A stretch of DNA of 64,000 bases from Poa pratensis (Eukaryota; Streptophyta; Magnoliopsida; Poales; Poaceae): positions 136,990,775-137,054,774 of the forward strand of contig CAMZMU010000041.1 of NCBI GenBank assembly GCA_947311845.1. The letters are read 5' to 3'. A model generated the notes under the pieces. That model was not told where the DNA came from, made no database searches, and saw only the letters and a list, made by a program, of their open reading frames with translations. Of the stretch, positions 11,530 to 21,570 are shown piece after piece. Every line of letters begins with the position of its first letter. Within the stretch, counting starts at the first letter, position 1. Made by a program: the position numbers and the translations under genes.

Positions 11530-12640
11530 CCACAGACCGCAAAATGATCGTAACCGTCAAATCAAAGGCGCGCTCCGCGCAAAATCTGGCCATACACGTG
11601 GCAGCCCTGGAGAGCAACCGTCGCCGGCCACTCCGTCCACTACGCACGAGAATCCAGGAACCATCATTACGCCGTGAAAATCGCGCCAGAATGGTCAATC
11701 AAGTCGCGCGGCCATCCTGGTCAGCTCTGCAAACGGGCCCATAACACAGGGGTCACGTCTTATCAAAGCTCTCCAAGCACGCCACGCTTGTCAGAGATAG
11801 CAGTCGCAAAATGCGTCATTGCTGACGTTGTTCTCTCTTTTACAACTGGCATAAAAGCACTCGATGATATCTTCGGGTGGTCTCTCGCATAAGTTTCGGT
11901 TGGTTTTTAGCAAAGGTCATAGAGTCCAGTCGAAATTCTTTCGACTGCAACATACTACTCCCATCGGGAGGTATCAAAAATTTCTTTGACTGATATGTGC
12001 AGGGTAAAAGATTTTGAGATTATCTCCATGCAAGCAATAAAGCACAATCTCGGGGGCTACTCCCATCGGGAGCGCTGTCGCGCACCCGATAGAATTATGG
12101 CAAAATAACAGTCGACAAATCATTCGACTAGTTCATAAGCAAAATCACACTCGAAATATTCCGGTTGATCCGACGATCCTTGGATGCTGCATGCATAGTG
12201 CAAAGGTAAGACCCGCCGATCAGTCGAGCTGGGCTAAGGACCGCTCCAGCAGCGTTATCCTTAAATTTCCGTGTGCAGACATGATGAATTATCCCGACGG
12301 ACGCGTTGGGTTGATTCAAAATTATCTGCAGTTCGATTTCGTAAGACCTCAACGGCGTTTCGAGTCTGTCCAGTTTGTTCCAGATTCGAGTCCGGGGACT
12401 CGAGTTTGATTGAAACCTAGTATGGTTTTGCCACAAATGGTAGTTAACGGCCCCGATCTGTCGTGTGTGCTGGGCCTGCTAAGCTAAATATCCTGGACTA
12501 TCATAAGCAAAAACTCGTAGTCGATGAAACACTCGACATAGCCAACATGTGCTATTTCATAAGAATTCTAAATGCAGATGTAAAAAATATAACGTGCATG
12601 ATGTATGAGTCCATGTCGACTCTTCGAATCAGACAAGTAC
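11530..12640. other. Noncoding region upstream of antisense gene and 3' LTR
   Basis: No coding sequence seen. It holds one polypurine-like TCGGGGGCTA at 12050..12059, followed by CTCCCATCGGGAG, a short inverted repeat. A related CTCCCATCGGGAGG occurs near 11958. Confidence 0.5.
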
Positions 12641-12651
12641 TCGGGGGCTAC
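12641..12651 (+). other. Polypurine tract
   Basis: TCGGGGGCTAC directly abuts the 3' LTR start (TGACATGGG at 12652). In LTR retrotransposons this purine run primes plus-strand DNA synthesis. Confidence 0.8.
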
Positions 12652-13138
12652 TGACATGGGTATGCCTATCGGGTATCCTACCATGAGGGTACCTGGTGCA
12701 CGTATCGACTAGGCCCAACTATCAAAGTCTACATGAAGCCCATGAAGGGAGGCCCACGAAGATGGAGTATCCTCCAAGTTTGGCGAAGCAAATAGTCGGT
12801 TTAGAGTTTCCTTACTTGTAAATCGAGTCGGTTACGAACACCCGAGACCCAGCCTATTATTTAAGGGCTGGGAGGGCCATCGAACCAGACGGCGGACCAC
12901 CAGAGCCACAAACCCTAGCGAGATCGACATCTCGCCAGGATCCTTGTAACCATCATATTCACCAAATCAATAACAGACAGGCAGGACGTAGGGGTGTTAC
13001 CTCCACACGAGGGCCCTGAACCTGGGTAAATCTTTGCCCTGCTTGTCAGCCGACGATACTTCCAGCTCTACCACGTTCTCTCCCCATATTCATAACCTAG
13101 GGACCTTAACATGGGTCTTGATGAGTCTACCCTCGTCA
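12652..13138 (+). repeat. 3' LTR of Tat-type element
   Basis: A 487-bp LTR with TG...CA ends (TGACATGGG...CCTCGTCA). It matches 1..475 almost throughout. Sequence after 13138 (GCTAT...) is unrelated, and becomes copia coding sequence, so 13139..13143 should be one half of the 5-bp target duplication. Confidence 0.95.
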
Positions 13139-13399
13139 GCTATAATAGAGGCTTGTTCCTCCTTTTCCAGTTTAGATGATTGTAATGTCGTAACAATTTA
13201 TCTTGTTCCTTCGTACTCTGGAATTCATGTTGGAGCTGCTGCTGTTTGGCACTCTCGTTATGTCATATTAATTTTGATCGCATTGTTCGGTTATGCAAGC
13301 TTGATTATAATTCCAAATTTTTCCATAGTCGTGGATCTAGTGTCAGGCTTGCGTGCAAGCTAAGCAGCCCCGAAAGCCTTTCAAGCAATCGGTGAGAAA

Positions 13400-15810
13400 A
13401 GTCTGTCACCTTTAGATTTAATCCATTCAGATTTATGTGTAAATGAATGGAGTATTGACTAAGGCAGGGAAAGATATATGATGACATTGATAGATGATGC
13501 GACTAAGTGGTGTTATATTATCTAGTAAAAACGAAAGATGAGGCTCTGAATTGCTTTAAGATTTATAAGGCTGAAGTAGAAAAACCAACTAGAGAGAAAA
13601 TCAAACGGTTAAGGTCAGATAGAGGAGGTGAATATGTATCGCATGAGTTCGCCCAATTCTGTGCAAAACATGGCATCATCCATGAAGTGACCCCTCTACT
13701 TCTCCACAATCTAATGGTGTGGCTGAACGGAATAAACGAACACTTACGGACCTGGTGAATGCCATGTTGGATAGTTCCGGTTTATCCAAGTCGTGGTGGG
13801 GGGGAGCTGCATTGGCGGCATGTTATACTCTTAATAGAGTCCTTCATCAAAAGGAGAAATAACTCCATATGAAGGATGGATGGGACACAGCCAACTCTGC
13901 GATTCTTGCGTTGCATGGGGCTGTTTGCCAAGGTAAACGTACCAGCATGCAAGAGCGTAAAATTGGGACTAAAATGTTGATTGTGTCTTTTTAGGCTATG
14001 CTCAGAATAGCAATGCCTTACAGATTTTTGGTTATTAAATCCGAAGTTCCTGATGTGCACAATAATACTGTGACTGAATCTCGGGATGCTACTTTCTTTG
14101 AGACAATCTTTCCCATGAAGGAAAATAGAGCATCCACTAGTCAACCTACTTACCAAGTAGAACCAGAACCTGAACTGAACCTGAACACACACCTTTGGTG
14201 TTCCTGAAATTTCCAATGATGAGAATGATGGCGAAGTAGTTCCGAGAAGGAGCAAAGACAACGGACTGAAAAGTCCTTTGGAGATGACTTCACTGTGTAT
14301 CTGTGGATGACGTTCCAGAACTCTTGCAGAAGCATATGCATCCTTGGATGCAGATGATTGGAAGGTGGCTGTCCTAAGTGAACAGGATTCCATTCTCACT
14401 AACGAAACATGGGAAATATGTCCACGACCAATGGGTTGTAAACCAATTGGTTGTAAAATGGATATTTAAAAGAAACTACGACCAGATGGCACCATGAGAA
14501 GTATAAGGCTAGACTTGTGGCCAAGGTTTTACCCAAAAAGGAAGGGGAGGATTTCTTTGATACCTACGCACCTGTAGCTAGGATGACTACAATTCGAGTG
14601 CTTATTGCATTGCTGCTACACATAAGTTTCTAGTCCATCAAATGGATGTTAAAGACAGCCTTCCTAAATGGAGAGCGCGATGAGGAAATTTATATGCAGC
14701 AGCCTGATGGTTTTGTAGCAGTCGTGGAAGAGAACATGGTGTGCAGATTAAAGAAATCACTCTATGGTCTCAAGCAAGCACCGAAACAGTGGCATGAAAA
14801 ATTTGACAACACTCACTTCGGCAGGCTTTGTGGTGAACGAAGGAGACAATGTGTGTTACTATAAATATGGTGGGGGTAGGGTGTAATCTATGTTTGTACG
14901 TTGATGACATATTGATTTTTGGGATGATATGAATGTTATAAATGATGTTAAATTGTTTTTGTCTCAAAATTTTGATATGAATGATTTGGGAGAGGCGGAT
15001 GTTATTCTGAACATAAATTACATTAGGATGAGAATGGGATTATTTTAAGTCAGTCCATTATGTGGAGAAAATCCTAACTCGTTTTGGATTTGAGGGATTT
15101 AATCATCTCCAACTCCTTATGACCCAAGTCTAGCTTCGAAAGAATAGAGGAAAGGGGTTAGAACAACTAAGATACTCCCAAATGTTTGGTTCTCTCATGT
15201 ACCCGCTAGTGCAAACCAGGCCTGACATTTCCTATGCTGTTAGCAAATTGAGTCGATTTAATTTCAATCGGGAAATGATCATTGGACTGCACTAGAACGA
15301 GTAATTGAGGTATTTGAGAGGAACACAAACGTATGGACTTCACTATACGGGTACCCAACAGTGCTTGAAGGGTTTAGTGATGCTAACTGGAATTCGGATG
15401 CAGATGAGATCAAAGCAACGAGTGGTTACATATTCAGTTTGGAGGTGCTGCAATCTCTTGGAGGTCGCAAGCAGACTATCTTAACGAGGATCTACTATGG
15501 AGGCAGAACTTGTAGCACTTGACTTAGCCACTGTTGAGGCAGAGTGGTTGCGTGAAACTCTTGAAATGATTTGCCTATGGTTTTGAAAAACCAATTCCGG
15601 CAATTCTTTTGAACTGTGATAACCAAACTGTGATCACTAAGGTTAAAAGTTCAAAGGATAATCTGAATCATCAAACATGTGAAAGGGCTATCAAATCCGT
15701 CAGGACTTGAGACATAAGGAGTGATCGCCGTTGTTTATATAAACACTACCAAAAACCTGGCGGATCCTTTACAAAAGGGCTATCAGTGTGATAGATGGAG
15801 CATCAAGAGA
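13400..15810 (+). pseudogene. Ty1/copia pol remnant (IN, RT, RNase H)
   Basis: Integrase core is at about 13500..13870, with LRSDRGGEY followed by an SPQSNGVAERNKRTL-like segment in a shifted frame. RT shows DVKTAFLNG-like sequence near 14645, then QPDGFV and LKKSLYGLKQAPKQWHEKF near 14745..14810. The catalytic YVDD is at 14897..14908. RNase H is near 15370..15560 (DANWNSD, ATSGYIFSL, TMEAELVALD-like). Many frameshifts and stops occur. Integrase preceding RT is diagnostic of copia. Confidence 0.88.
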
Positions 15811-16362
15811 GATGGGTTTGGACCCACCTGAGTTGCACAACAGCAGAAACCCGGCCTTTGTGATCGGAGATCCCGTGATTAGGAATAGGAAAAAAAAACA
15901 AGTTGTTGGTGCAATGAGAGAGAGTACATAATATTCTCCATTTCCCGCTTAGATGTGATATCTTGGTACTGCATGGGAGGTTGACATTTGTCTTAATGTG
16001 TTCTAAGGCCGGAAAGGTACGGCAAGAGTACCATCCTGCAGGGTTCTTGAAAGACACACCTATGTGAGCTTGACTGTTTGGTCGCAGTACATGAGATTGG
16101 GTGGATCTCTAAATGAGCTCATGAAAGGACTAGGGTGCACGACCGTAATGCTCCAACCTAGGAGTGGATGAGGCAGCCTAGTATCAGCGATGCCTCCAGG
16201 TGAACTCTTCTACACAAGACTGGCAATTCAAGGCTTTGTTCATTGCCTAGTGTAAGACGAGTGGACCTTGGAGTGCTAGGTATAGTTCAACCCGAGACGG
16301 GTCTATACTGTAAGCTGGTATATAAAAGCCAGTTGAGAACAAATTGCAGACCTTGACTTCTT
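15811..16362 (+). other. Copia 3' untranslated region
   Basis: Between the RNase H remnant and the purine-rich tract. No coding sequence recognised. It contains TATATAAAAG at about 16318..16327. Confidence 0.5.
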
Positions 16363-16371
16363 GGTGGGGAT
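16363..16371 (+). other. Copia polypurine tract
   Basis: GGTGGGGAT directly before the TGTTGG that opens the LTR. Position and purine bias support it. Confidence 0.7.
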
Positions 16372-17342
16372 TGTTGGAATTAAGGCCTCTAGTGATTTGG
16401 GCCCAAAATGAATTTCAGAAATTCGAGAGAAGTCAGGGGGTGGACAGCACGTTGGGAAACATAGTCCCATACTGCTAGGCAACAAGTTTTGCACCAGCTT
16501 AGAAGCAAGACTGCATGGTCTCCTTGAATGAGTTGACTAGAAGAGCTATGCTAAGTGTACTCCACACGCGCACACACGTGCGCGCGCTCGCTCGCATTTC
16601 GCATTTATTCGCGTTTAATTAACGCGTGACTTGTGACTTTGGATCTTTGAGCTTAGCGAGCGCGACCGTTGGCTATAATATTGCATCTTTTTTTTGTTTT
16701 TGTTAGCGGGTGTTTAATCTTATCCACCCACGACTTGTCTCACGTACGACCCAAGAAAGAGCTGCACGTTTTCGTGCTGTTAGAAGTCGTTCGTGATGGA
16801 GATATGCCAAGGGGCGGATCCTGGAATTAGGCAGTACGTGCTGTGTGGGGGTTATCGATCTGGTCTATAAGAGGGAGACGTCCCTCTCGATAGAAACCAC
16901 GAGAAGCACAACCCTAACCAGTTCTCCTCTAAGCCGCCGCCGCGATCTTCGTCGTTCCTTTCCCTGCCGTGTTTGTGCAGGGCGAGGAGGAGGAAGCAGT
17001 GGTCTCCGGACTTTCCCCGGCGATTGGCGTCCTGCACGAGGGAGCCGGGCGATAAAGTTTCTGGGCAGTGCTTCGCACGGCGGCTTCTTCTTTACTTCCT
17101 CGACTACATCTTGCTGCTTCGCCGTCGTCAATCTCCATCAACATCTTCGTCAAACTGCTGTAAGAATTCAATCACACTTTGATCTGCTAGCAAGAGGTTT
17201 TGAGTACATGTCGTTTCCATATGCCATGTTAGATTTCGTCTTTGTGATCGCATGTATAAATCTGTTAGATCTATCTCTGTCATCTAGTTTGTATACATAA
17301 TTCGGAATATTTTTAATAGTAGGCCATGCTATTTTTCCAACA
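16372..17342 (+). repeat. Copia 3' LTR
   Basis: A 971-bp LTR with matching short inverted ends TGTTGG...CCAACA. A TATA-like CTATAAGA lies at 16865..16872. Downstream GC-rich DNA with short antisense ORFs is LTR sequence, not a gene. The 5' partner LTR is outside the window. Confidence 0.82.
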
Positions 17343-17625
17343 ATATGTACTTCTGTTCGTCTTGTTTATTCAAATCTTCGGGTAGGGGCATAGGCTAATC
17401 TAAACAGCCGAACATCCAACCCAATTTTGACGAGACTTCTTCAACCATGCAAATGAACCTATACTCCATAGGAATCATTGGTCCAAGATTTTGGACTTTA
17501 GTCAAATAAGACGCAAAAGTGCAATGATCTTTGCATCCAATCGAAGGACGCCGGGACATTGACGGCGCCGCACTACTAAGTCCTTCTGCTCCCATCATCA
17601 CATATATGGCCCACTTGGTGTTTCT

Positions 17626-17634
17626 CTATATATA
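17626..17634 (+). promoter_or_regulatory. TATA box of SAUR pseudogene
   Basis: CTATATATA at the same relative position as the TATA box of the intact SAUR copy (31854..31862), about 130 bases before the ATG. Confidence 0.6.
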
Positions 17635-17760
17635 CATATCCGCCTCCTTTGCCAATTCAAAGCAGCTAGCCAAGAAAAGTTCAATCACTCGCCGCAGCAG
17701 GCGGCTCCAACTCTCAACCTCGAGCACTGTTCGATCAAGTCTAACAGATATAAACTAGCC

Positions 17761-18046
17761 ATGGTGTGGAGGAAGAAGAGTGGCAGCGAGGTCGCCGTCG
17801 TCGCCCGGCGCGCTGCAGTGCTATGACGACGAGCACGAGAAGGTACCAAAGGGGCACGTCCCGATGGTCACCGGCTGCGGCGAGCGGTATTGGTGCCGGT
17901 GAGGCTGCTCGCCGACCCCTGCATCGTGGAGCTGCTGGACATGGCGGGCGCAGCAGTACGGGTACGGTCGTCGGGCGGCTCGGATCCCCTGCGACGCGGG
18001 CCATTTCAGGCGGGTCGTCAGCGGCGCGCTGCAGAGAACCTGCTAG
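17761..18046 (+). pseudogene. SAUR pseudogene (copy A)
   Basis: Starts with the same MVWRKKSGSE as the intact SAUR at 31984 and ends at the equivalent TGCTAG. Compared by eye, it has a 1-base insertion near 17791, a compensating deletion near 17888, and further small indels around 17944..17985. The reading frame is lost after about ten codons, and a stop appears at once. Nucleotide similarity to the intact copy remains high across the whole coding region, so it is a recent duplicate that has decayed. SAUR proteins modulate auxin-dependent cell expansion, commonly by inhibiting PP2C.D phosphatases. This copy cannot make one. Confidence 0.88.
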
Positions 18047-20347
18047 CCGCCGGGCTCAGACCTGAGAGAACGTATGAAGGTGGAGGGACCTATACATTAC
18101 GGTGACAGTGTTATATGATTAAAGTTTGTTGGGTGTATATAGTCTGTTACTCTGTTCTTTGATTAAACGATTCTTTGATGAATATTTCGGCCACGATACA
18201 AATTTGGGTCAAGTCTAATGTTCCCGCCGCTCCATAAAAACGAACGGATTCGGGTTTATTTCAAATTTGTATTCATTTTTACAGGTTTTTAGAACGAATC
18301 ATTCTGATTTGTTTAGGATACATAACAGCAGAAGAAAATTGTTGTCGTCTATATACTAACTATATGAAAGCTGTGCAAAGTCTCGCTCCCTCGCGCCGTC
18401 TACTATAGCATCTACACTGTTCTACAGTAACACGATCCCGGCCGTGCATCGGCGATCCGACAGCCAGAACGGTTCCACGCTGACCTTTTTGCAGAAAGGC
18501 CCCTCGCGGCCGAACAATCGCACCAACGCCCACGAAAACACGCACGGAAGGACCTACACGTAAATTCGTCAAACTCCAGGGTCTTCCTTGCAAAAAAACC
18601 ATTTCACCCCCTTCTTCCTCTCTTCCGCGCGCCGCCGGAGTCGCCGCGCCCGCCGACGCCTCGCGCCGCCGCCTCGCGCCTCCCCGCACGAATCCGAGGC
18701 CACGGATGGCTCCGCCGCGCTCGCGCGCGCCTCCTCGCCGCGGATCGCGAGCCAGGACGCGCGTAGGCGCCGGAAACGTCGCCGCCGTCCGCGCGGCGCT
18801 CCGCCGCGTCCGCGGCTTGCCGGCGCTGCTCCGGCGACCAAAAGGGGAGGCGCCGCCACCTCCCGCCCCCCCCCCCCCCCGCGGCCGGGCGCGTCGGACG
18901 TGCACGCGCGCGTGTCCCAGTACGCCGGCGTGCGCCTCCGGTGACCTCCGCGCCGCCGCGGCGGACCCGGCCACCCGTGACGTCAAGCCGACGTCACATC
19001 GGGCCAAATGGGCCACTAAATGGGCCGGGCTGTCTGCCGGCCCGCTGCTTTTTTTTCCCTCCCTTTTTTCCTTTTTCCCCCTTCTCCTGATTTCCAAATT
19101 TCCCACAAATTTTCAAACAAATTTTCCCAAAAATTTCCAGATACTTACTACTTACAAATGCGAGATCGAAAAAAGAAAAAAAAATTCAAACTTCGAATAG
19201 TACAAACAATTTTAAAAAAAAAAGGTACTCCCCCGTGACATTGTACCTCTTTAAAAATATCCGCTTATTCACGAAGTTTTACAACAAATATGCGATGTTT
19301 CAAACGATTTCCAAAAAAAAAGGTATTCCCCATGACATTCTACCTTTCTAAAAAATATACGACTATTTCAAATTACTAAATACAGCGATCCCACTCATAC
19401 ATACGGGAAAAAATAATGAACTCACACTTCATAATTTCAATCTACTAACCTAAACAAATTTGAATGACATATCCGGCCACTCATGAGAAATAAATATTGC
19501 TGTTTATGTCAACGAACAAACATTTTTTCAAAATCCAAAGAGAGCCGCCATTTCACAAAAACGAAAAAATATCCAAATGCACTTCCTTCACCTCTCCTTA
19601 CAACACATATAACGCATTTAATCAGAATACACAAATTATTGCAATAAATTTTCTCACCAAATGTGCGTCGTCTTAGGTAGGTAAATTAAATTTTCGAAGC
19701 TAAATACCAAGTTTTTGCATCATTTTAAATAGATTCATACTCACTCCAACTGTGCATACAAATTTAATAAATACTACAAATAGTCAAAAAATCGACATAA
19801 CCGTAATACATCACATCTTATTATGGTGCTAAATAAGAGAATATTAAACTTACCTTTCTTTATATATGAACTTAAATTTACAAACTGCTTTATTACATGC
19901 ACATTTCACGAATCCTCACATTCTTTACATCTAAAGATGAATTGAATTTAATAGTTGCAAATACAGTACATCTCCTCTAGCCATCGATCTAAATTACATA
20001 CCCACAGCGAAATACAGACATAATAGTTAGCCATACCCATTCAATACTCTCACTAAATATAGTGGCAAAATGACACTACGTTTCATCATTTCAATCTACC
20101 TACCATAATCATAAGCAATATAACTTAAACCTACCTAATTATACACTCAGCTTTCTTAAAAAAATTCTTCATCAAATGAACATTTTCGGAAAAATACAAA
20201 TTTGTTCCCTCTAACTACGGAATGATTTCAAATTGAATTCAAGCTACCTACATTATACAATTTTAAACTATTACCTTCCCTCACAATATATGCAACGCAA
20301 CTAACAAAAAAAAAGACAAATTGTCACACAATATTCTCAGCAAGGAC

Positions 20348-20362
20348 GCGGCGTGACGCCGC
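20348..20362 (+). other. Internal Helitron-terminator-like hairpin
   Basis: GCGGCGTGACGCCGC shares the GGCGTGACGCC core with the terminal hairpin at 21274..21290. It is followed by an A/T-rich stretch but no CTRR within about 20 bases. It may be an older or disabled 3' end. Confidence 0.6.
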
Positions 20363-20670
20363 GCAGAATTTATATATCATATATTCATAGTAGACAATAC
20401 ACGACAAAATCCAACGGATTTCAACGGTTCCAAATTCGTCAAATTTGAATAACCAAATCAGTTAAATTTTCGTTAACATATAGACGACAAATCCCGGCAA
20501 ATTACGACTTTTTAAAATACATCTGACTTCGACATTTCGAATCACGACGGGTGCGGAATTTCCAAAATTTGTTCACCTTCCAAAATTATTCTAACTCAAC
20601 AAAAAATCCTCCATTCGAAACGATTTAAATGTAAACATTTTTTTCCACCACCATTTTTTCCCTTTTAATA

Positions 20671-21125
20671 TATCCACTGCAAAAAAAAAGGTAATATATC
20701 AAAGCAAACAGGAAAAGACATGCAACGTACTTATGGTAAAAAAAATAAAAAAAATACACATTTTTTGTCAAAAAATGCGAACAATCCAGATGCATTTTCC
20801 CTAATTTTAAAATACAGGTACTATATCAAAACAACCATAAAAAAATACATGCGACCTACTTATGCTAAAAAAAACATTAAGCATACGAATTTTGTCAAAT
20901 TGTACGAATAATTCAAATACACTTTTCCAAATTTCAATTGAATGTTAACGTCGTCCAAAAATCGATATCCCCGAATATATCCACTACAAAAATACACGTA
21001 CTATATCAAACCAAACAGAAAAATACATGCAAGCTACTCATGGTAAATAAAACATTAAATATACAAAATTCGTCAAAATGTGCGAACAATACAAATGCAC
21101 TTTTCCTAATTTCAATTACCGAAAT
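20671..21125 (+). repeat. Three degenerate tandem units in Helitron C
   Basis: Units contain ATATCAAA, CATGCAA and ACTTATGGTAAA-like blocks at about 20693, 20820 and 21000, with ATATCCACT at some unit starts. Periods are uneven, about 127 and 180 bases. Noncoding. Confidence 0.6.
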
Positions 21126-21179
21126 ACAAACATGATCGACTTTTTCAAATTAAATACAAACATGATCGACTTTTTCAAA
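21122..21179 (+). repeat. 30-bp direct repeat, two copies
   Basis: AAATACAAACATGATCGACT followed by TTTTCAAA occurs twice with a 30-base period (21122 and 21152), nearly perfect. Confidence 0.85.
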
Positions 21180-21304
21180 ATACTAAATATTGGAAACCTG
21201 CGGAAAATATATCACCAACATCTGAAAAAAAATGCTACAAATTCATAAAAAAAAAATTGAACATTCCAAAGGGCGTGGCGTGACGCCACGGCAAATATAA
21301 CTAG

Positions 21305-21560
21305 TTAACGTTAAGAACTGTACAACTTAAACCAATCTGGCGAGGCTGTGCGGATGGCTTCAGGCAGGGCGATGGAATGTTCTGAAATCGGGGCAACAAC
21401 TGCAAGAGCTTCTGGTAAGGGTTGGTCTGGTAGTGTCCATTGCGCCTCGTGCACAGGCACATGACTTTGGATCACACTACTAGTACATAATTACTCGTCA
21501 AAAATCCGAATATACCTATGTCATAAATCGAGCCCATATATGGCCGCCTACTGTTCTAGT
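21305..21560. repeat. Duplicated SAUR segment, copy A (right part)
   Basis: Matches 32573..32770 (GGCGATGGAATGTTCTGAAA, GCAAGAGCTT, CTGGTAGTGT) after the interruption by Helitron C. A weaker third match is at 35720..35960. Noncoding. Confidence 0.75.
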
Positions 21561-21570
21561 TCTCCGATTT
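21561..21570. repeat. LINE target-site duplication, left
   Basis: TCTCCGATTT, repeated exactly at 23573..23582 on the other side of the LINE. Confidence 0.8.

Larger units (their letters stand above)
1..13138 (+). mobile_element. Tat-lineage Ty3/gypsy LTR retrotransposon, nearly complete, decayed
   Basis: A roughly 13.1-kb element. The window opens about 12 bases inside the 5' LTR, and a matching 3' LTR lies at 12652..13138. Order: LTR, primer site, gag, protease, RT, RNase H, integrase (ending 7196), a 5.4-kb region with minus-strand coding sequence, polypurine tract, LTR. A pol order of PR-RT-RH-IN defines Ty3/gypsy. A long antisense-coding region between pol and the 3' LTR is known from the Tat group (RIRE2, Grande, Retand). 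gag-pol has many frameshifts, so the copy is not autonomous. By eye the two LTRs differ by about ten substitutions and several 1-bp indels over 475 bp, suggesting moderate age. The base after the 3' LTR resumes copia sequence, so this element appears inserted in the copia element. The left target duplication lies outside the window. Confidence 0.92.
13139..17342 (+). mobile_element. Ty1/copia retrotransposon, 5' part displaced by the gypsy insertion
   Basis: Carries decayed integrase, RT and RNase H in copia order (IN before RT), a 3' noncoding region, a purine-rich tract and a 3' LTR (16372..17342). The left edge is the gypsy LTR junction, not a natural end. The gag end, protease and 5' LTR should therefore lie to the left of the window. 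The right end abuts DNA paralogous to the upstream flank of the intact SAUR, placing the insertion 418 bp upstream of the SAUR pseudogene ATG. Confidence 0.85.
17343..18347. repeat. Duplicated SAUR segment, copy A (left part)
   Basis: Matches 31567 onward: shared ACTTCTGTTCGTC start, GACGAGACTTCTTCAACCA, promoter TATA, SAUR coding region and 3' flank. Spacing from segment start to ATG is 418 bp here and about 417 bp in copy B. The similarity resumes after Helitron C at 21305..21500. This indicates a local duplication of the SAUR gene with its flanks. Confidence 0.85.
18348..21304 (+). mobile_element. Helitron C (non-autonomous)
   Basis: Starts TCTATATACTAACTATATG and ends with a 7-bp-stem hairpin (CGTGGCG TGA CGCCACG, 21274..21290), ten bases, then CTAG (21301..21304) followed by T. 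TC...hairpin...CTRR is the Helitron signature. The host sequence right of CTAG (TTAACGTTAAGAACTG) aligns with the uninterrupted paralogue near 32573, supporting the right boundary. The 5' neighbour is G instead of the usual A. No Rep/helicase coding. It contains a very GC-rich block (18600..18990, with a 15-base C run at 18866..18880) and AT-rich repeats. Confidence 0.75.

Noticed and set aside
16845..17300. Open frames in the GC-rich part of the copia LTR
   Set aside because: They lie wholly inside the LTR, overlap in several frames on both strands and have no protein motif.
17761..18065. SAUR copy A as a second functional gene
   Set aside because: Several 1-base indels relative to the intact copy destroy the frame after about ten codons.
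18360..19106. Long minus-strand ORF (248 codons) in Helitron C
   Set aside because: Composition-driven Arg/Ala/Gly-rich reading of a very GC-rich block; no motif, and equally long ORFs occur on the opposite strand.
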